DNA of 54,338 bases from Bacteroidales bacterium (GTDB taxonomy: Bacteria > Bacteroidota > Bacteroidia > Bacteroidales > UBA932): NCBI GenBank assembly GCA_004554455.1, contig SFMG01000023.1, positions 1-54,338 of the forward strand. Reading direction: 5' to 3'. The position numbers were made by a program, and so were the translations under genes. The first letter of the stretch is position 1. Each line of letters starts with the position of its first letter. Under the pieces are notes generated by a model that was given only the letters and a program-made list of their open reading frames with translations, made no database searches and was not told where the DNA came from. This document shows, piece after piece, positions 39,910-47,906 of this stretch.

Positions 39910-41837
39910 TCTTCAAATCTTTCTTCGCCGTGCTTGCCGGCCTTCGGTCCGAGTATCCTCTCAATGTCCTCCGCGAGGACAACCTCCTTGTCAATCAACT
40001 CTCTCGCAAGCTGCTCGAAGCCGTCCGCGTGTTCTTTTATGAGTTTGAGCGTACGCTCGTGCACTTCATCGACAAGTTTCTTGACCTCCTCGTCTATGGC
40101 AGTGGCGGTGTTCTCGCTGTAAGGCTTGGTCAGATCGAAGCCCCTCTCTCCTGTGGAGTCATAGAAGGAGATGTTGCCTATGCGCTCGTTCATTCCGTAG
40201 TAGCTTACCATTGCGTAAGCGAGGCGGGTGAGTCTTTCGAGGTCATTGAGGGCACCGCTGCAAGGCACTCCGCTGTGGATTTCCTCGGCTACGCGGCCTC
40301 CCATCAGCACGCAGAGTTCAGCCATAAGCTGATCCCTGGACTGTATGACCCTCTCGTCCGGCAGGTTCCAGGTGAGGCCAAGGGCCTGTCCGCGCGGAAT
40401 CACCGTAACCTTCAGCACAGGACTTGCATCCGGGAGCAGCCAGCCGACGAGTGTGTGTCCGGCCTCGTGGTAGGCTATGAGTTCCTTCTCGGATTTTGTC
40501 ATTATGGTCTTCTTCCTTTCTATGCCTCCCACGATGCGGTCAACTGCATCGAGGAAGTCGGACATATCGATGCTGGACTTGTTCTTGCGGGCTGCAGTGA
40601 GCGCCGCCTCGTTGCATACGTTGGCAATGTCGGCTCCGCTGAAGCCCGGTGTATGCTTGGCAATGAGTTCGAGGTCGAAGCCCTTCTCCAGCTTGAGCTT
40701 GCGGGTGTGCACCTGGAAAATTTCCTTCCTTTCGTTCAGGTCCGGGAGCTCGACGTGTATCTGGCGGTCGAAACGGCCCGCCCTCATCAGGGCCTTGTCC
40801 AGAATGTCGGCGCGGTTGGTGGCCGCAAGTATGATGACACCGGAGTTGGAACCGAAGCCATCCATTTCGGTAAGAAGCTGGTTCAGAGTGTTTTCACGCT
40901 CGTCATTTGAAGAAAAGCCTGCATTCTTGCCCCTGGCACGTCCCACCGCGTCTATCTCGTCTATGAAGACTATGCAGGGAGCTTTCTCCTTGGCCTGGCG
41001 GAAGAGGTCCCTTACCCTCGATGCACCCACACCCACGAACATCTCCACGAAGTCGGAGCCGGATATGGAGAAGAAAGGAACGTTGGCTTCACCGGCCACG
41101 GCCTTGGCAAGCAGGGTCTTTCCCGTGCCCGGAGGGCCTACCAACAGGGCTCCCTTCGGGATCTTTCCGCCGAGAGAGGTGTATTTCTTTGGATTCTTGA
41201 GGAAATCGACTATTTCCATCACCTCTTCCTTGGCGCCGTATAGTCCGGCGACATCCTTGAAATTGACCTTCACCTGGTTCTTGTCGGCCATTTTGCCCGT
41301 GGATTTGCCCACGTTGAAAATGCCGCCGCTGCCGCCCGGAGCTCCTCCCCTGTTCATCATCCTGAACATCATCACCCACATCAGTATGAGCATCAGTGGC
41401 ATGAGTATCCACTCCAGAACCTGGCCCCAGGCGCGGTCGTCCTTGGTCATCACCAGCTTGAAGCGCCTGTCTTCGGGCAGTCTTTCATTGAGGGCGCCGA
41501 AGCTTTCCTCCGGGTTGAATGCCGCCGAGACTATGAAGGTGAGGTGAGGAGACTTGTTCGGCACCTTGCCGTCGAAGAGATCCTTATGCTTTGTGAGACA
41601 CTCCTGCTTCAGAGTGACAGTGCCTTCGTACTTGTCCCTGCTGAACTCTATCTGCTTGATGTCACCGCTGTCGGCGAGGGCATAGATTTCGTCCAGCTCC
41701 ACCTTGACCGGGCGGGAGTTGGAGGATTTGCCATCTCCATAGAAGAACATATAGCCCAGCGCCAGGAGAAGGACTATATATGTTATGGTCAACAGAGGCC
41801 GGAATGAACCGCTCTGTTTTTTCTTTTTGTTTGCCAT
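39906..41837 (-). CDS. ftsH: ATP-dependent zinc metalloprotease FtsH
   Basis: 643 residues from the ATG at 41837 (MANKKKKQSG). A membrane AAA+ protease for membrane-protein quality control and regulatory proteolysis. Two membrane segments (LLTITYIVLLLALGYMFFYG and LEWILMPLMLILMWVMMF) flank a periplasmic domain. AAA core: GPPGTGKTLLAKAVAGEA, IVFIDEIDAVGR and the SRH GFGSNSGVIILAATNRADILDKALMRAGRFDR. Zinc site: AYHEAGHTLVG. A Gly-rich linker GGAPGGSGG follows the second segment. The longer open frame upstream would start inside rsfS and is not needed. 5 bases after rsfS. Confidence 0.97.
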   Translation of the reverse strand: MANKKKKQSGSFRPLLTITYIVLLLALGYMFFYGDGKSSNSRPVKVELDEIYALADSGDIKQIEFSRDKYEGTVTLKQECLTKHKDLFDGKVPNKSPHLTFIVSAAFNPEESFGALNERLPEDRRFKLVMTKDDRAWGQVLEWILMPLMLILMWVMMFRMMNRGGAPGGSGGIFNVGKSTGKMADKNQVKVNFKDVAGLYGAKEEVMEIVDFLKNPKKYTSLGGKIPKGALLVGPPGTGKTLLAKAVAGEANVPFFSISGSDFVEMFVGVGASRVRDLFRQAKEKAPCIVFIDEIDAVGRARGKNAGFSSNDERENTLNQLLTEMDGFGSNSGVIILAATNRADILDKALMRAGRFDRQIHVELPDLNERKEIFQVHTRKLKLEKGFDLELIAKHTPGFSGADIANVCNEAALTAARKNKSSIDMSDFLDAVDRIVGGIERKKTIMTKSEKELIAYHEAGHTLVGWLLPDASPVLKVTVIPRGQALGLTWNLPDERVIQSRDQLMAELCVLMGGRVAEEIHSGVPCSGALNDLERLTRLAYAMVSYYGMNERIGNISFYDSTGERGFDLTKPYSENTATAIDEEVKKLVDEVHERTLKLIKEHADGFEQLARELIDKEVVLAEDIERILGPKAGKHGEERFEE

Positions 41838-41842
41838 CTTTC

Positions 41843-42193
41843 CTATTCGTCTTTGAATTCGCTGCGCTCTGCGTCTGCCCAAAGGTCCTCGAGCCTGTAG
41901 AATGAACGGTAAACGGTCTGGAATATGTGAACCACCACCTCGCCGTAGTCGAGTATGATCCAGAAGCCGTTCTCCTTACCCTGGCAGCGTATTACCTTTC
42001 TGCCGCACTTTTCGGCTACGCGGTCCTCGACGTTGTCGGCTATTGCGACTACGTTCGTCGTGCTGTCCGCATTGCAGACTATGAAGTGGTCGGATATGGC
42101 TGTTCCTATCTTGCGGAGGTCCAGAGCCACGACCTCCTGTGCTTTCTTTTCGAGCATTGCATCCGCAATGACTGAGATGATCTTTTCCGTCAT
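41843..42193 (-). CDS. rsfS: Ribosomal silencing factor RsfS
   Basis: 116 residues. It binds ribosomal protein uL14 and blocks subunit joining when nutrients are scarce. Family pattern: IADAMLEKKAQEVVALDLRKIGTAISDHFIVCNADSTTNVVAIADNVED, followed by GFWIILDYGEVVVHIFQTVYRSFYRLEDLW. ATG 42193 (MTEKIISVIADAM) gives the normal length; the frame is open upstream through promoter sequence. It is the first gene of rsfS-ftsH-cdsA-psd, an order conserved in Bacteroidales as far as I recall. Confidence 0.95.
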   Translation of the reverse strand: MTEKIISVIADAMLEKKAQEVVALDLRKIGTAISDHFIVCNADSTTNVVAIADNVEDRVAEKCGRKVIRCQGKENGFWIILDYGEVVVHIFQTVYRSFYRLEDLWADAERSEFKDE

Positions 42194-42240
42194 ATAATTA
42201 TTTACTGCGACAAAAATTCTAACTAATCTTTGCAATTTAC

Positions 42241-42248
42241 TAAATTTG
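42241..42248 (+). promoter_or_regulatory. birA: -7 box of birA
   Basis: TAAATTTG, an exact consensus match. It decides the birA start: any start upstream of it would be outside the transcript, leaving TTG at 42278 as the first plausible start codon. Confidence 0.5.
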
Positions 42249-42254
42249 CGCGTA

Positions 42255-42262
42255 CAAAGTTA
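42255..42262 (-). promoter_or_regulatory. Candidate -7 box of the rsfS operon
   Basis: The minus strand reads TAACTTTG, 61 bases before the rsfS ATG. It lies 6 bases from the opposing birA box, so the two promoters would interfere. Confidence 0.35.
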
Positions 42263-42277
42263 ACAATTTTCGCTCCA

Positions 42278-42889
42278 TTGGAAAAGAAAGCAAGAATATA
42301 TTGGTCCGAACAGACGGAATCTACCAATACAGACGCCTGGGAGCTCGCTTCTGCCGACTCCGAGCACTCTGCCAACCTGTCAGTGATAGCCACCAGATGG
42401 CAGACAGCCGGTCGCGGTCAGGGCGACCACAAATGGCACGCAGCCCCCGGGGAGAACCTCACCTTCACCATCATCCTGCGCTACGACGGCCGGAAGGGCA
42501 GCTTCGCGCCCTTCCCTGCTGCGCAGCAGAAGGCTGTCAGTGACCTGACAGCCCAGGCCGTCGTGGATTACCTGGCCGGACACGGGGTCGAGGCCTGGAT
42601 CAAGCAGCCAAACGATGTCTATGTGGAAGACCGCAAGATATGCGGTATGCTTATTAAGCACTGCGTACGCTCCGGCTTCCTCAAATACAGCATTCTCGGG
42701 ATAGGCATCAACATAAATGAGACGGAGTTTCCTTCTGATCTGCCAAATCCGACTTCCCTGCTGCTGGAACTGAGACGCCTGGGCAAGGACGTGAACGCCA
42801 GATACGAAACCGACCGGGAACTTGACAGGTTCCTGGCCGTGTTCGAAAGCGCCTGCGCGCGTCTTTTTACTGAAGTTACTGAAGATTGA
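42278..42889 (+). CDS. birA: Biotin--[acetyl-CoA-carboxylase] ligase, group I
   Basis: 203 residues from a TTG start. It activates biotin with ATP and attaches it to the biotin carboxyl carrier domain. There is no N-terminal helix-turn-helix, so it is an enzyme only, not a repressor. Motifs: QTESTNTDAWELA, TAGRGQGDHKWHAAPGENLTFTIIL (GRGxxxxxW), the catalytic Lys in WIKQPNDVYVEDRKICGMLI, and GIGININET. The SH3-like C-terminal domain is very short. The last 14 bases overlap convergent rpe. Confidence 0.92.
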   Translation: MEKKARIYWSEQTESTNTDAWELASADSEHSANLSVIATRWQTAGRGQGDHKWHAAPGENLTFTIILRYDGRKGSFAPFPAAQQKAVSDLTAQAVVDYLAGHGVEAWIKQPNDVYVEDRKICGMLIKHCVRSGFLKYSILGIGININETEFPSDLPNPTSLLLELRRLGKDVNARYETDRELDRFLAVFESACARLFTEVTED

Positions 42890-43529
42890 CACGCATCGAG
42901 CGTATCACCTCGCCCGGGTTTTCTGCCTTGAAGACAGCACTCCCGGCCACCAGTGTGTCCGCTCCGCATTCCACTAGTTTCGCGGCATTGGCGGGGCTCA
43001 CGCCCCCGTCCACCTCTATGCGGCATCTGTAGCCCTTTTCATCAATGATGGACTTGAGCTGCCTGAGTCTGTCATAGCTCTCCTCGATGAATTTCTGGCC
43101 CCCGAAGCCGGCGAACACCGTCATCAGCAGCACGAAGTCGCATTCTCCGAGGTAAGGGGCTATCTTTTCCACCGGTATGTCCGGATTGAAGGCAAGTCCC
43201 GCCTTCATCTTGTGGGAGCGTATCAGCCCGAGTATGGGTTCGGGGTCGCGCGCTGCCTCATAGTGGAAGCTGAGCATTTTGATTCCGCATTCGGCGCAGC
43301 GCTCGACATAGCGTTCAGGATGAACTATCATCAGATGCGCGTCCAGGGGCTTCTTCGCCATGCCCGCTATGGCCTCCACCACCGGGAAACCGAAGGAAAT
43401 GTTGGGCACCAGAACCCCGTCCATAATGTCGAGGTGGAAGAGGTCCGCATGTCTGTTGACGATATCCACGCTCTCTTCGAGGTGGAGGAAGTCAGCAGCA
43501 AGCATAGATGGGGCTATTCTCGTTCTCAT
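42876..43529 (-). CDS. rpe: Ribulose-phosphate 3-epimerase
   Basis: 217 residues. It interconverts ribulose 5-phosphate and xylulose 5-phosphate in the pentose phosphate pathway. Conserved pieces: IAPSMLAADFLHLEES, LFHLDIMDGVLVPNISFGF, LDAHLMIVHPERY, MTVFAGFGGQKFI, and IEVDGGVSPANAAKLVECGADTLVAGSAVF, containing the catalytic Asp and metal ligands. 5 bases after pepD on the same strand, so likely cotranscribed. Confidence 0.97.
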   Translation of the reverse strand: MRTRIAPSMLAADFLHLEESVDIVNRHADLFHLDIMDGVLVPNISFGFPVVEAIAGMAKKPLDAHLMIVHPERYVERCAECGIKMLSFHYEAARDPEPILGLIRSHKMKAGLAFNPDIPVEKIAPYLGECDFVLLMTVFAGFGGQKFIEESYDRLRQLKSIIDEKGYRCRIEVDGGVSPANAAKLVECGADTLVAGSAVFKAENPGEVIRSMRVNLQ

Positions 43530-43534
43530 AGCTG

Positions 43535-44968
43535 TCAGAAGTTGGTGACCAGGTCTTCCAGATGCTTTACGAAGCGATCGAGGGAAGCCAGGTCAAGTCT
43601 CTCGCCCGGGGCGTGTACCCCCTTGAGGGTAGGACCTATGGCTATCATGTCCATATCCGGATACTGCTCGGTGAAAAGTCCGCATTCCAGACCTGCGTGG
43701 ATGGCACGCACCTTCGGGCTCTTGCCGAAAAGCTTGCGGTAGGATGCGATGCAGGCGTCCCTGAGCGGGGATTCCACTGCAGGAGCCCAGCCCGGGTACT
43801 CCCCTTCGTGCTCCACATAGGCACCGGCCATCACGAAATTGGCCTCTACCTTCATTCCAGCAGCCCTTCTGGCCGCCGTGTTGCAGCTTCTCTGGCTGGA
43901 TCCGAGTCTTATAACCCCATCTTCGGTCATCTTTACGGAAGCCAGGTTGGTGGAGGTCTCCACGAAGCCCGGTATCTCCTGGCTCATCGCAAGCACGCCG
44001 TGAGGGCAGGCGACTATGGAGTCCACCAGTCTGCGAGCCGTTCCGGCATCGATGGCGAAAGGATAGTCGGCGCCGTTCTCTATGGTGTAATATACCTGTA
44101 TGTTCTTCTCTATATTGCCGAATTCCTCCATCACGTCGGCCTTGAAGGCGACGAGCTGGTCGGCGAGGGCGGAGAGGCGGCGCTCCGAAAGGGATATGAC
44201 TGCCCAGGCTTCCCTGGCTATGGCATTGCGCTTGTTGCCGCCGTCTATGGCAAGCAGCTGGTAGGACAGAGGACGCAGCCTGTAGAGCATGCGGCCCAGA
44301 AGCACCACTGCCGATGCGCGTCCGCGGTTGATATCGTCGCCACTGTGACCGCCCATGCAGGAGTCCACGGCCACCTTTACCGCAAGTCTGCCCTTCTTGA
44401 CGGAAGTCTTTGAATATCTGAACTTTGCAGTGGTATCCAGTCCGCCTGCGCAGCCTACGCATATCTCCCCTTCGTCCTCGTTGTCCAGGTTTATGAGACT
44501 GCGTCCGCTGACGAAGCCCTTCTTCAGGGCCTTCGCGCCGTCGAGACCGGTCTCCTCGGATACGGTGAACAGGGCCTCCAGCCTTCCGGTGGACTCCTTG
44601 CCGCTCACGAGGGCGAGGGCGCAGGCCATGCCTATGCCGTCATCCGCTCCGAGCGTGGTCTCGTGCGAAACCATCCAGCCGTCTTCTATGGTATATGGAA
44701 CAGGGTCCTTGGAAAAATCGTGGCTGCTCCCGGCATTCTTCTCGCAAACCATATCCGAATGGCACTGGAGCACAAGGGTAGGCACGTTTTCCTTGCCCTT
44801 GCTTGCCTCTTTGATTATCAGAACGTTACCTGCCTCGTCCGTGCGGGATTCGAGGCCGTGGGAAGCTGCGAATGCATTGAGCCACGCAATAATCTGCTCC
44901 TCGTGACCTGATTCACGCGGAACTTTTGTGATTTCCTTGAAAATCTCAAGAACTATGTTACTGTCCAT
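43535..44968 (-). CDS. pepD: Aminoacyl-histidine dipeptidase (M20 family)
   Basis: 477 residues, the normal PepD length. A cytosolic two-zinc dipeptidase cleaving Xaa-His and other dipeptides. Metal and catalytic segments: LVLQCHSDMVCEK, ETTLGADDGIGMACALALV, FTVSEETGLDGA, and CMGGHSGDDINRGRASAVVLLGRML with the dimerisation-domain His. The C-terminal metal His is in KGVHAPGERLD. It lies 37 bases downstream of dnaA on the same strand; a small inverted repeat (ATTACC/GGTAAT at 44979-44991) sits between them. Confidence 0.94.
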   Translation of the reverse strand: MDSNIVLEIFKEITKVPRESGHEEQIIAWLNAFAASHGLESRTDEAGNVLIIKEASKGKENVPTLVLQCHSDMVCEKNAGSSHDFSKDPVPYTIEDGWMVSHETTLGADDGIGMACALALVSGKESTGRLEALFTVSEETGLDGAKALKKGFVSGRSLINLDNEDEGEICVGCAGGLDTTAKFRYSKTSVKKGRLAVKVAVDSCMGGHSGDDINRGRASAVVLLGRMLYRLRPLSYQLLAIDGGNKRNAIAREAWAVISLSERRLSALADQLVAFKADVMEEFGNIEKNIQVYYTIENGADYPFAIDAGTARRLVDSIVACPHGVLAMSQEIPGFVETSTNLASVKMTEDGVIRLGSSQRSCNTAARRAAGMKVEANFVMAGAYVEHEGEYPGWAPAVESPLRDACIASYRKLFGKSPKVRAIHAGLECGLFTEQYPDMDMIAIGPTLKGVHAPGERLDLASLDRFVKHLEDLVTNF

Positions 44969-45005
44969 ATATGGAAATATTACCTGGTAATTTTTAGCGG
45001 ATTAC

Positions 45006-46424
45006 CTAATTGACGCTGACAAGCATCTTTTCGATGTCGGAGACATACTGCCTGAACAGTTTGTCCGTTTCGATAAGGTCGTTGACGGTGGAGCAGGCGT
45101 GAAGCACGGTCGCGTGGTCCTTGCCGCCTATCTCGTTGCCAATGGTGGAGAGGGAGCAGTTGATTCTGTTCCTGCACAGGTACATTGCAATCTGCCTGGC
45201 CTGCACGATCTGACGCTTGCGGGTCCTGGAAAGCAGAATCTCCTTGGTGATGTTGAAGTAATCGCAGACGGACTGCATCACCTTCTCTATGGTGAGTTCG
45301 CTGCTCTCTTCGCTCACGATCTGTCCTGTCACCTCGCGGGCCAGTTCGATGGTCACCGGCTTGCGTATCAGGGTAGCCTGGGCGATGAGGCACATCAGCG
45401 TACCTTCAAGTTCACGGAAGTTCTTCTTGACGTTGGTGGCAATGTAAACCAGCACATCGTCATCTATGCGCACGCCCTCGCGGAAGCACCTTGCACGGAG
45501 CATAGCCAGTCGGGTTGCGAAATCCGGTGCCTGGAGCTCGACGGAAAGACCCCATTTGAGCCTGGAGAGCAGTCTTTCCTCGAAATTCTTCAGATCCGCA
45601 GGGGCGCGGTCGGAAGTGAAAACGAGCTGCTTGCCGTTCTGGTGGAGGTGGTTGAATATGTGGAAGAAGGCGTTCTGCACGCCCGGAGACGAGAGCTCCT
45701 GGATGTCATCCACAATGAGCACGTCCATCTTCATATAGAAAGCGAGGAAGTCGGTAAGCTTGTTCTTTACCGCAACCGCTTCCATATACTGTGTCTTCAG
45801 TCTGTGTGCGGGAATGTAAAGCACCACGAGGTCCGGACACTGCTCCTTGATGGCTATGCCTATGGCCTGGGCAAGATGCGTCTTGCCGAGACCCGGATTT
45901 CCGAAGAGAAGGAGCGGATTGAACGCCGTCTTTCCGGGATTCATCGCAATGGAACGGCCCGCAGACACCGCCAGCTTGTTGCACTCGCCTTCCACGAGGT
46001 TGCCGAAGCAATAGACGCTGTTCAGGTTAGGGTTGATGTTCACTCGGGTGATTCCCGGAATTACAAACGCACCCGGATTGGCCGAGGCCGTGTGGCGGGG
46101 CAACTGAATGGGTTTGTTTGGCGCCGGGTTAGTATGAGATGCCGGGAACTGGATGTAAGGCTGGGCAGTCACAGGTCTTACCCTGTAAACGAGCTTCGCG
46201 TCTGCACCTATCTCTCTCTTGAGCACTTTCACAAGCACGTCGAGGAAGTAGGTTTCCAGATACTCCCTGAAGAACTCGGACGGCACTTCGACAGTGATGG
46301 TGTTGTCCACCATCGCAACTGCCTTCAGCGGCTTGAACCAGGAATTGTACGCGGATGGCTCCACGATGTTCTGAAACACCTGGAGACACCTTTCCCATAC
46401 CTGTATATGTCTGTCTGCCGTCAT
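45006..46424 (-). CDS. dnaA: Chromosomal replication initiator protein DnaA
   Basis: 472 residues. It binds DnaA boxes and opens the replication origin. Domain I is at the N-terminus (VWERCLQVFQNIVEPSAYNSWF). A linker rich in Pro/Asn spans about 85-125. Domain III has Walker A LFGNPGLGKTHLAQAIG and Walker B MDVLIVDDIQEL; domain IV ends with the DNA-binding signature IGNEIGGKDHATVLHACSTV. It stands between the amidase gene and pepD, all on the minus strand, with an AT-rich stretch of 268 bases upstream. Confidence 0.97.
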   Translation of the reverse strand: MTADRHIQVWERCLQVFQNIVEPSAYNSWFKPLKAVAMVDNTITVEVPSEFFREYLETYFLDVLVKVLKREIGADAKLVYRVRPVTAQPYIQFPASHTNPAPNKPIQLPRHTASANPGAFVIPGITRVNINPNLNSVYCFGNLVEGECNKLAVSAGRSIAMNPGKTAFNPLLLFGNPGLGKTHLAQAIGIAIKEQCPDLVVLYIPAHRLKTQYMEAVAVKNKLTDFLAFYMKMDVLIVDDIQELSSPGVQNAFFHIFNHLHQNGKQLVFTSDRAPADLKNFEERLLSRLKWGLSVELQAPDFATRLAMLRARCFREGVRIDDDVLVYIATNVKKNFRELEGTLMCLIAQATLIRKPVTIELAREVTGQIVSEESSELTIEKVMQSVCDYFNITKEILLSRTRKRQIVQARQIAMYLCRNRINCSLSTIGNEIGGKDHATVLHACSTVNDLIETDKLFRQYVSDIEKMLVSVN

Positions 46425-46692
46425 TTGATTGCTTGAGTTCCGGTTAAAATCATGCGGAGACTTTGAAGCCCCCGTTTCGTGGTTACAAAGGTGAGGAAAA
46501 AATTCTCATAAAAAATTTTATTTCCTATTGCTTTATATGAAAATTTTACTTTGCGAAAAAAGTTTTATCCGGGGAAATTTTAGAAATATAAATATTTAAA
46601 TATCAATAATTTGCAAAAATTTTATAAACCTAAATTCAAGAATTTAAGCGACTTATTGAATTTGAATAATTACAAATTAGGATTTTGCGATT
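46425..46692. other. AT-rich region upstream of dnaA
   Basis: 268 bases, strongly AT-rich (especially 46500-46680), between the amidase stop and the dnaA start. No TAnnTTTG box on the minus strand and no cluster of DnaA boxes (TTATNCACA) is visible; only one partial match, TTATCC at 46565-46570, was seen. It must hold the dnaA promoter or leader, but I cannot place it, and an origin cannot be supported from this. Confidence 0.4.
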
Positions 46693-47838
46693 TTATTGGC
46701 CCACGCCCGTGCAGACTTCAGTTTTTCTGTATCTGCTCACTTTCCCGTCTTCGATTTTCACCAGATATGAGCCGGGAAATTCTTTGTTCACTTCATCAAA
46801 AATTTTTGAAAGTTTCTCAACATCCCCGGATTTTTCAACAACATAGCGGTAGTATTTTCCGTCCTGATAGACGGTGACGGGTCTCTTTTTGAAGAAGGGG
46901 TCAGCGGAAGGCAGCAGCCTCGAGGAGGTCGAGATGAGGATTCCGTATTCCCCGGCATTCTCCGCCCTTTCCGCAGCAGCTTCAGTTTTTTCCTCAGTCC
47001 CGTCCATGCCGAGATCGAGACTCCTGTCATACTGGCTTTTGAATTCGAGGAAGGCATCGAAGATGGCAGAGGCAATGGCCTTGCGCTTATCTTCCTGGCG
47101 GAGCAGTTCGAGATCGCTGTTGTTCGAGATGAAGGCCATTTCGAAGAGCACCGAAGGCATAGTCGTCTTCCAGAGCACATAGAACGGGTCCTGGTGTATG
47201 CCTCTGCACTCTGATATCGGGCCGCTTTTGGACATGTTCCCGTTGATCATTGCCGCGAAATTCAGACTCTGCTCATAATAGGCGTTCTGCATCAGGTTGA
47301 AGAAGATGAAGGATTCGGGGTCGTTGGGGTCGAAGCCCTGGTATTTTGTGCTGTAGTCCTCTTCGAGCAGTATCACCGAGTTCTCTCTCTTGCAGACATT
47401 GAAGTTGCCGGCGAAGGTGTCTCTCCCCTTTTTGGACGACTGTCCGAGTATATGGGAGGAGAACCCCCTGGCGGAGCTGACGTCTGCGGCGTTGACGTGT
47501 ATTGAAAGGAAGAGGTCGGCTTTGTTGCGGTTGGCTGTCTGGGCCCTTTCGTCGAGGGTAAGGTAGATGTCTTTGCTTCTGGTATAGACCACCTTGACCT
47601 CAGGAATGCTGTCTTTTATCAGCTGACCCAGTTTCAGGGCCACGTCCAGGGCTATGTCCTTTTCCATTGTCTTGCCGTCACGGCTGATGCACCCCGGGTC
47701 CTTGCCGCCGTGCCCGGCGTCTATGACTATGGTCTTCAGTCCCAGGCCGCCTCCGTCTGTGGCGCAGTAGCCGCAAAGGGGCAGCAGTAAAGTAAGGGAT
47801 ATTGCCGCAAGACGCGCATTCAGGGTGGATTTTGCCAT
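46693..47838 (-). CDS. N-acetylmuramoyl-L-alanine amidase (Amidase_3), exported
   Basis: 381 residues with a signal peptide (LAAISLTLLLPLCGYCA). It hydrolyses the amide bond between MurNAc and L-Ala in peptidoglycan. Zinc-site elements: TIVIDAGHGGKDPGC with His, MEKDIALDVALKLG with Glu, LFLSIHVNAA with His, and the catalytic Glu in VLFEMAFISNNSDLELL. The C-terminal 80 residues form a small extra domain (VYQDGKYYRYVVEKSGDVEKL) that resembles a SPOR-like or LysM-like tail but is not clearly either. Divergent from lptD by 68 bases, a pairing I recall as conserved in Bacteroidales. Confidence 0.92.
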   Translation of the reverse strand: MAKSTLNARLAAISLTLLLPLCGYCATDGGGLGLKTIVIDAGHGGKDPGCISRDGKTMEKDIALDVALKLGQLIKDSIPEVKVVYTRSKDIYLTLDERAQTANRNKADLFLSIHVNAADVSSARGFSSHILGQSSKKGRDTFAGNFNVCKRENSVILLEEDYSTKYQGFDPNDPESFIFFNLMQNAYYEQSLNFAAMINGNMSKSGPISECRGIHQDPFYVLWKTTMPSVLFEMAFISNNSDLELLRQEDKRKAIASAIFDAFLEFKSQYDRSLDLGMDGTEEKTEAAAERAENAGEYGILISTSSRLLPSADPFFKKRPVTVYQDGKYYRYVVEKSGDVEKLSKIFDEVNKEFPGSYLVKIEDGKVSRYRKTEVCTGVGQ

Positions 47839-47851
47839 CAGGATCCTCTAT

Positions 47852-47882
47852 TTTGTAATTTGTGGAATAAGTCGTATTTTTG
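47852..47882 (+). promoter_or_regulatory. Promoter of lptD
   Basis: TTTG at 47852-47855, 19 bases, then TATTTTTG at 47875-47882; a full Bacteroidota promoter 24 bases before the TTG start at 47907. Confidence 0.65.
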
Positions 47883-47889
47883 TCGCTTG

Positions 47890-47897
47890 CAAATTTA
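47890..47897 (-). promoter_or_regulatory. Candidate -7 box of the amidase gene
   Basis: The minus strand reads TAAATTTG, 51 bases before the amidase ATG. It faces the lptD promoter across 7 bases. No matching TTG was found. Confidence 0.35.
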
Positions 47898-47906
47898 TAA
47901 AAATAA

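Noticed and set aside
46425..46692. Chromosome origin next to dnaA
   Set aside because: AT-rich, but without a cluster of DnaA boxes; only a single partial match. Gene orientation around it gives no skew evidence I can compute.
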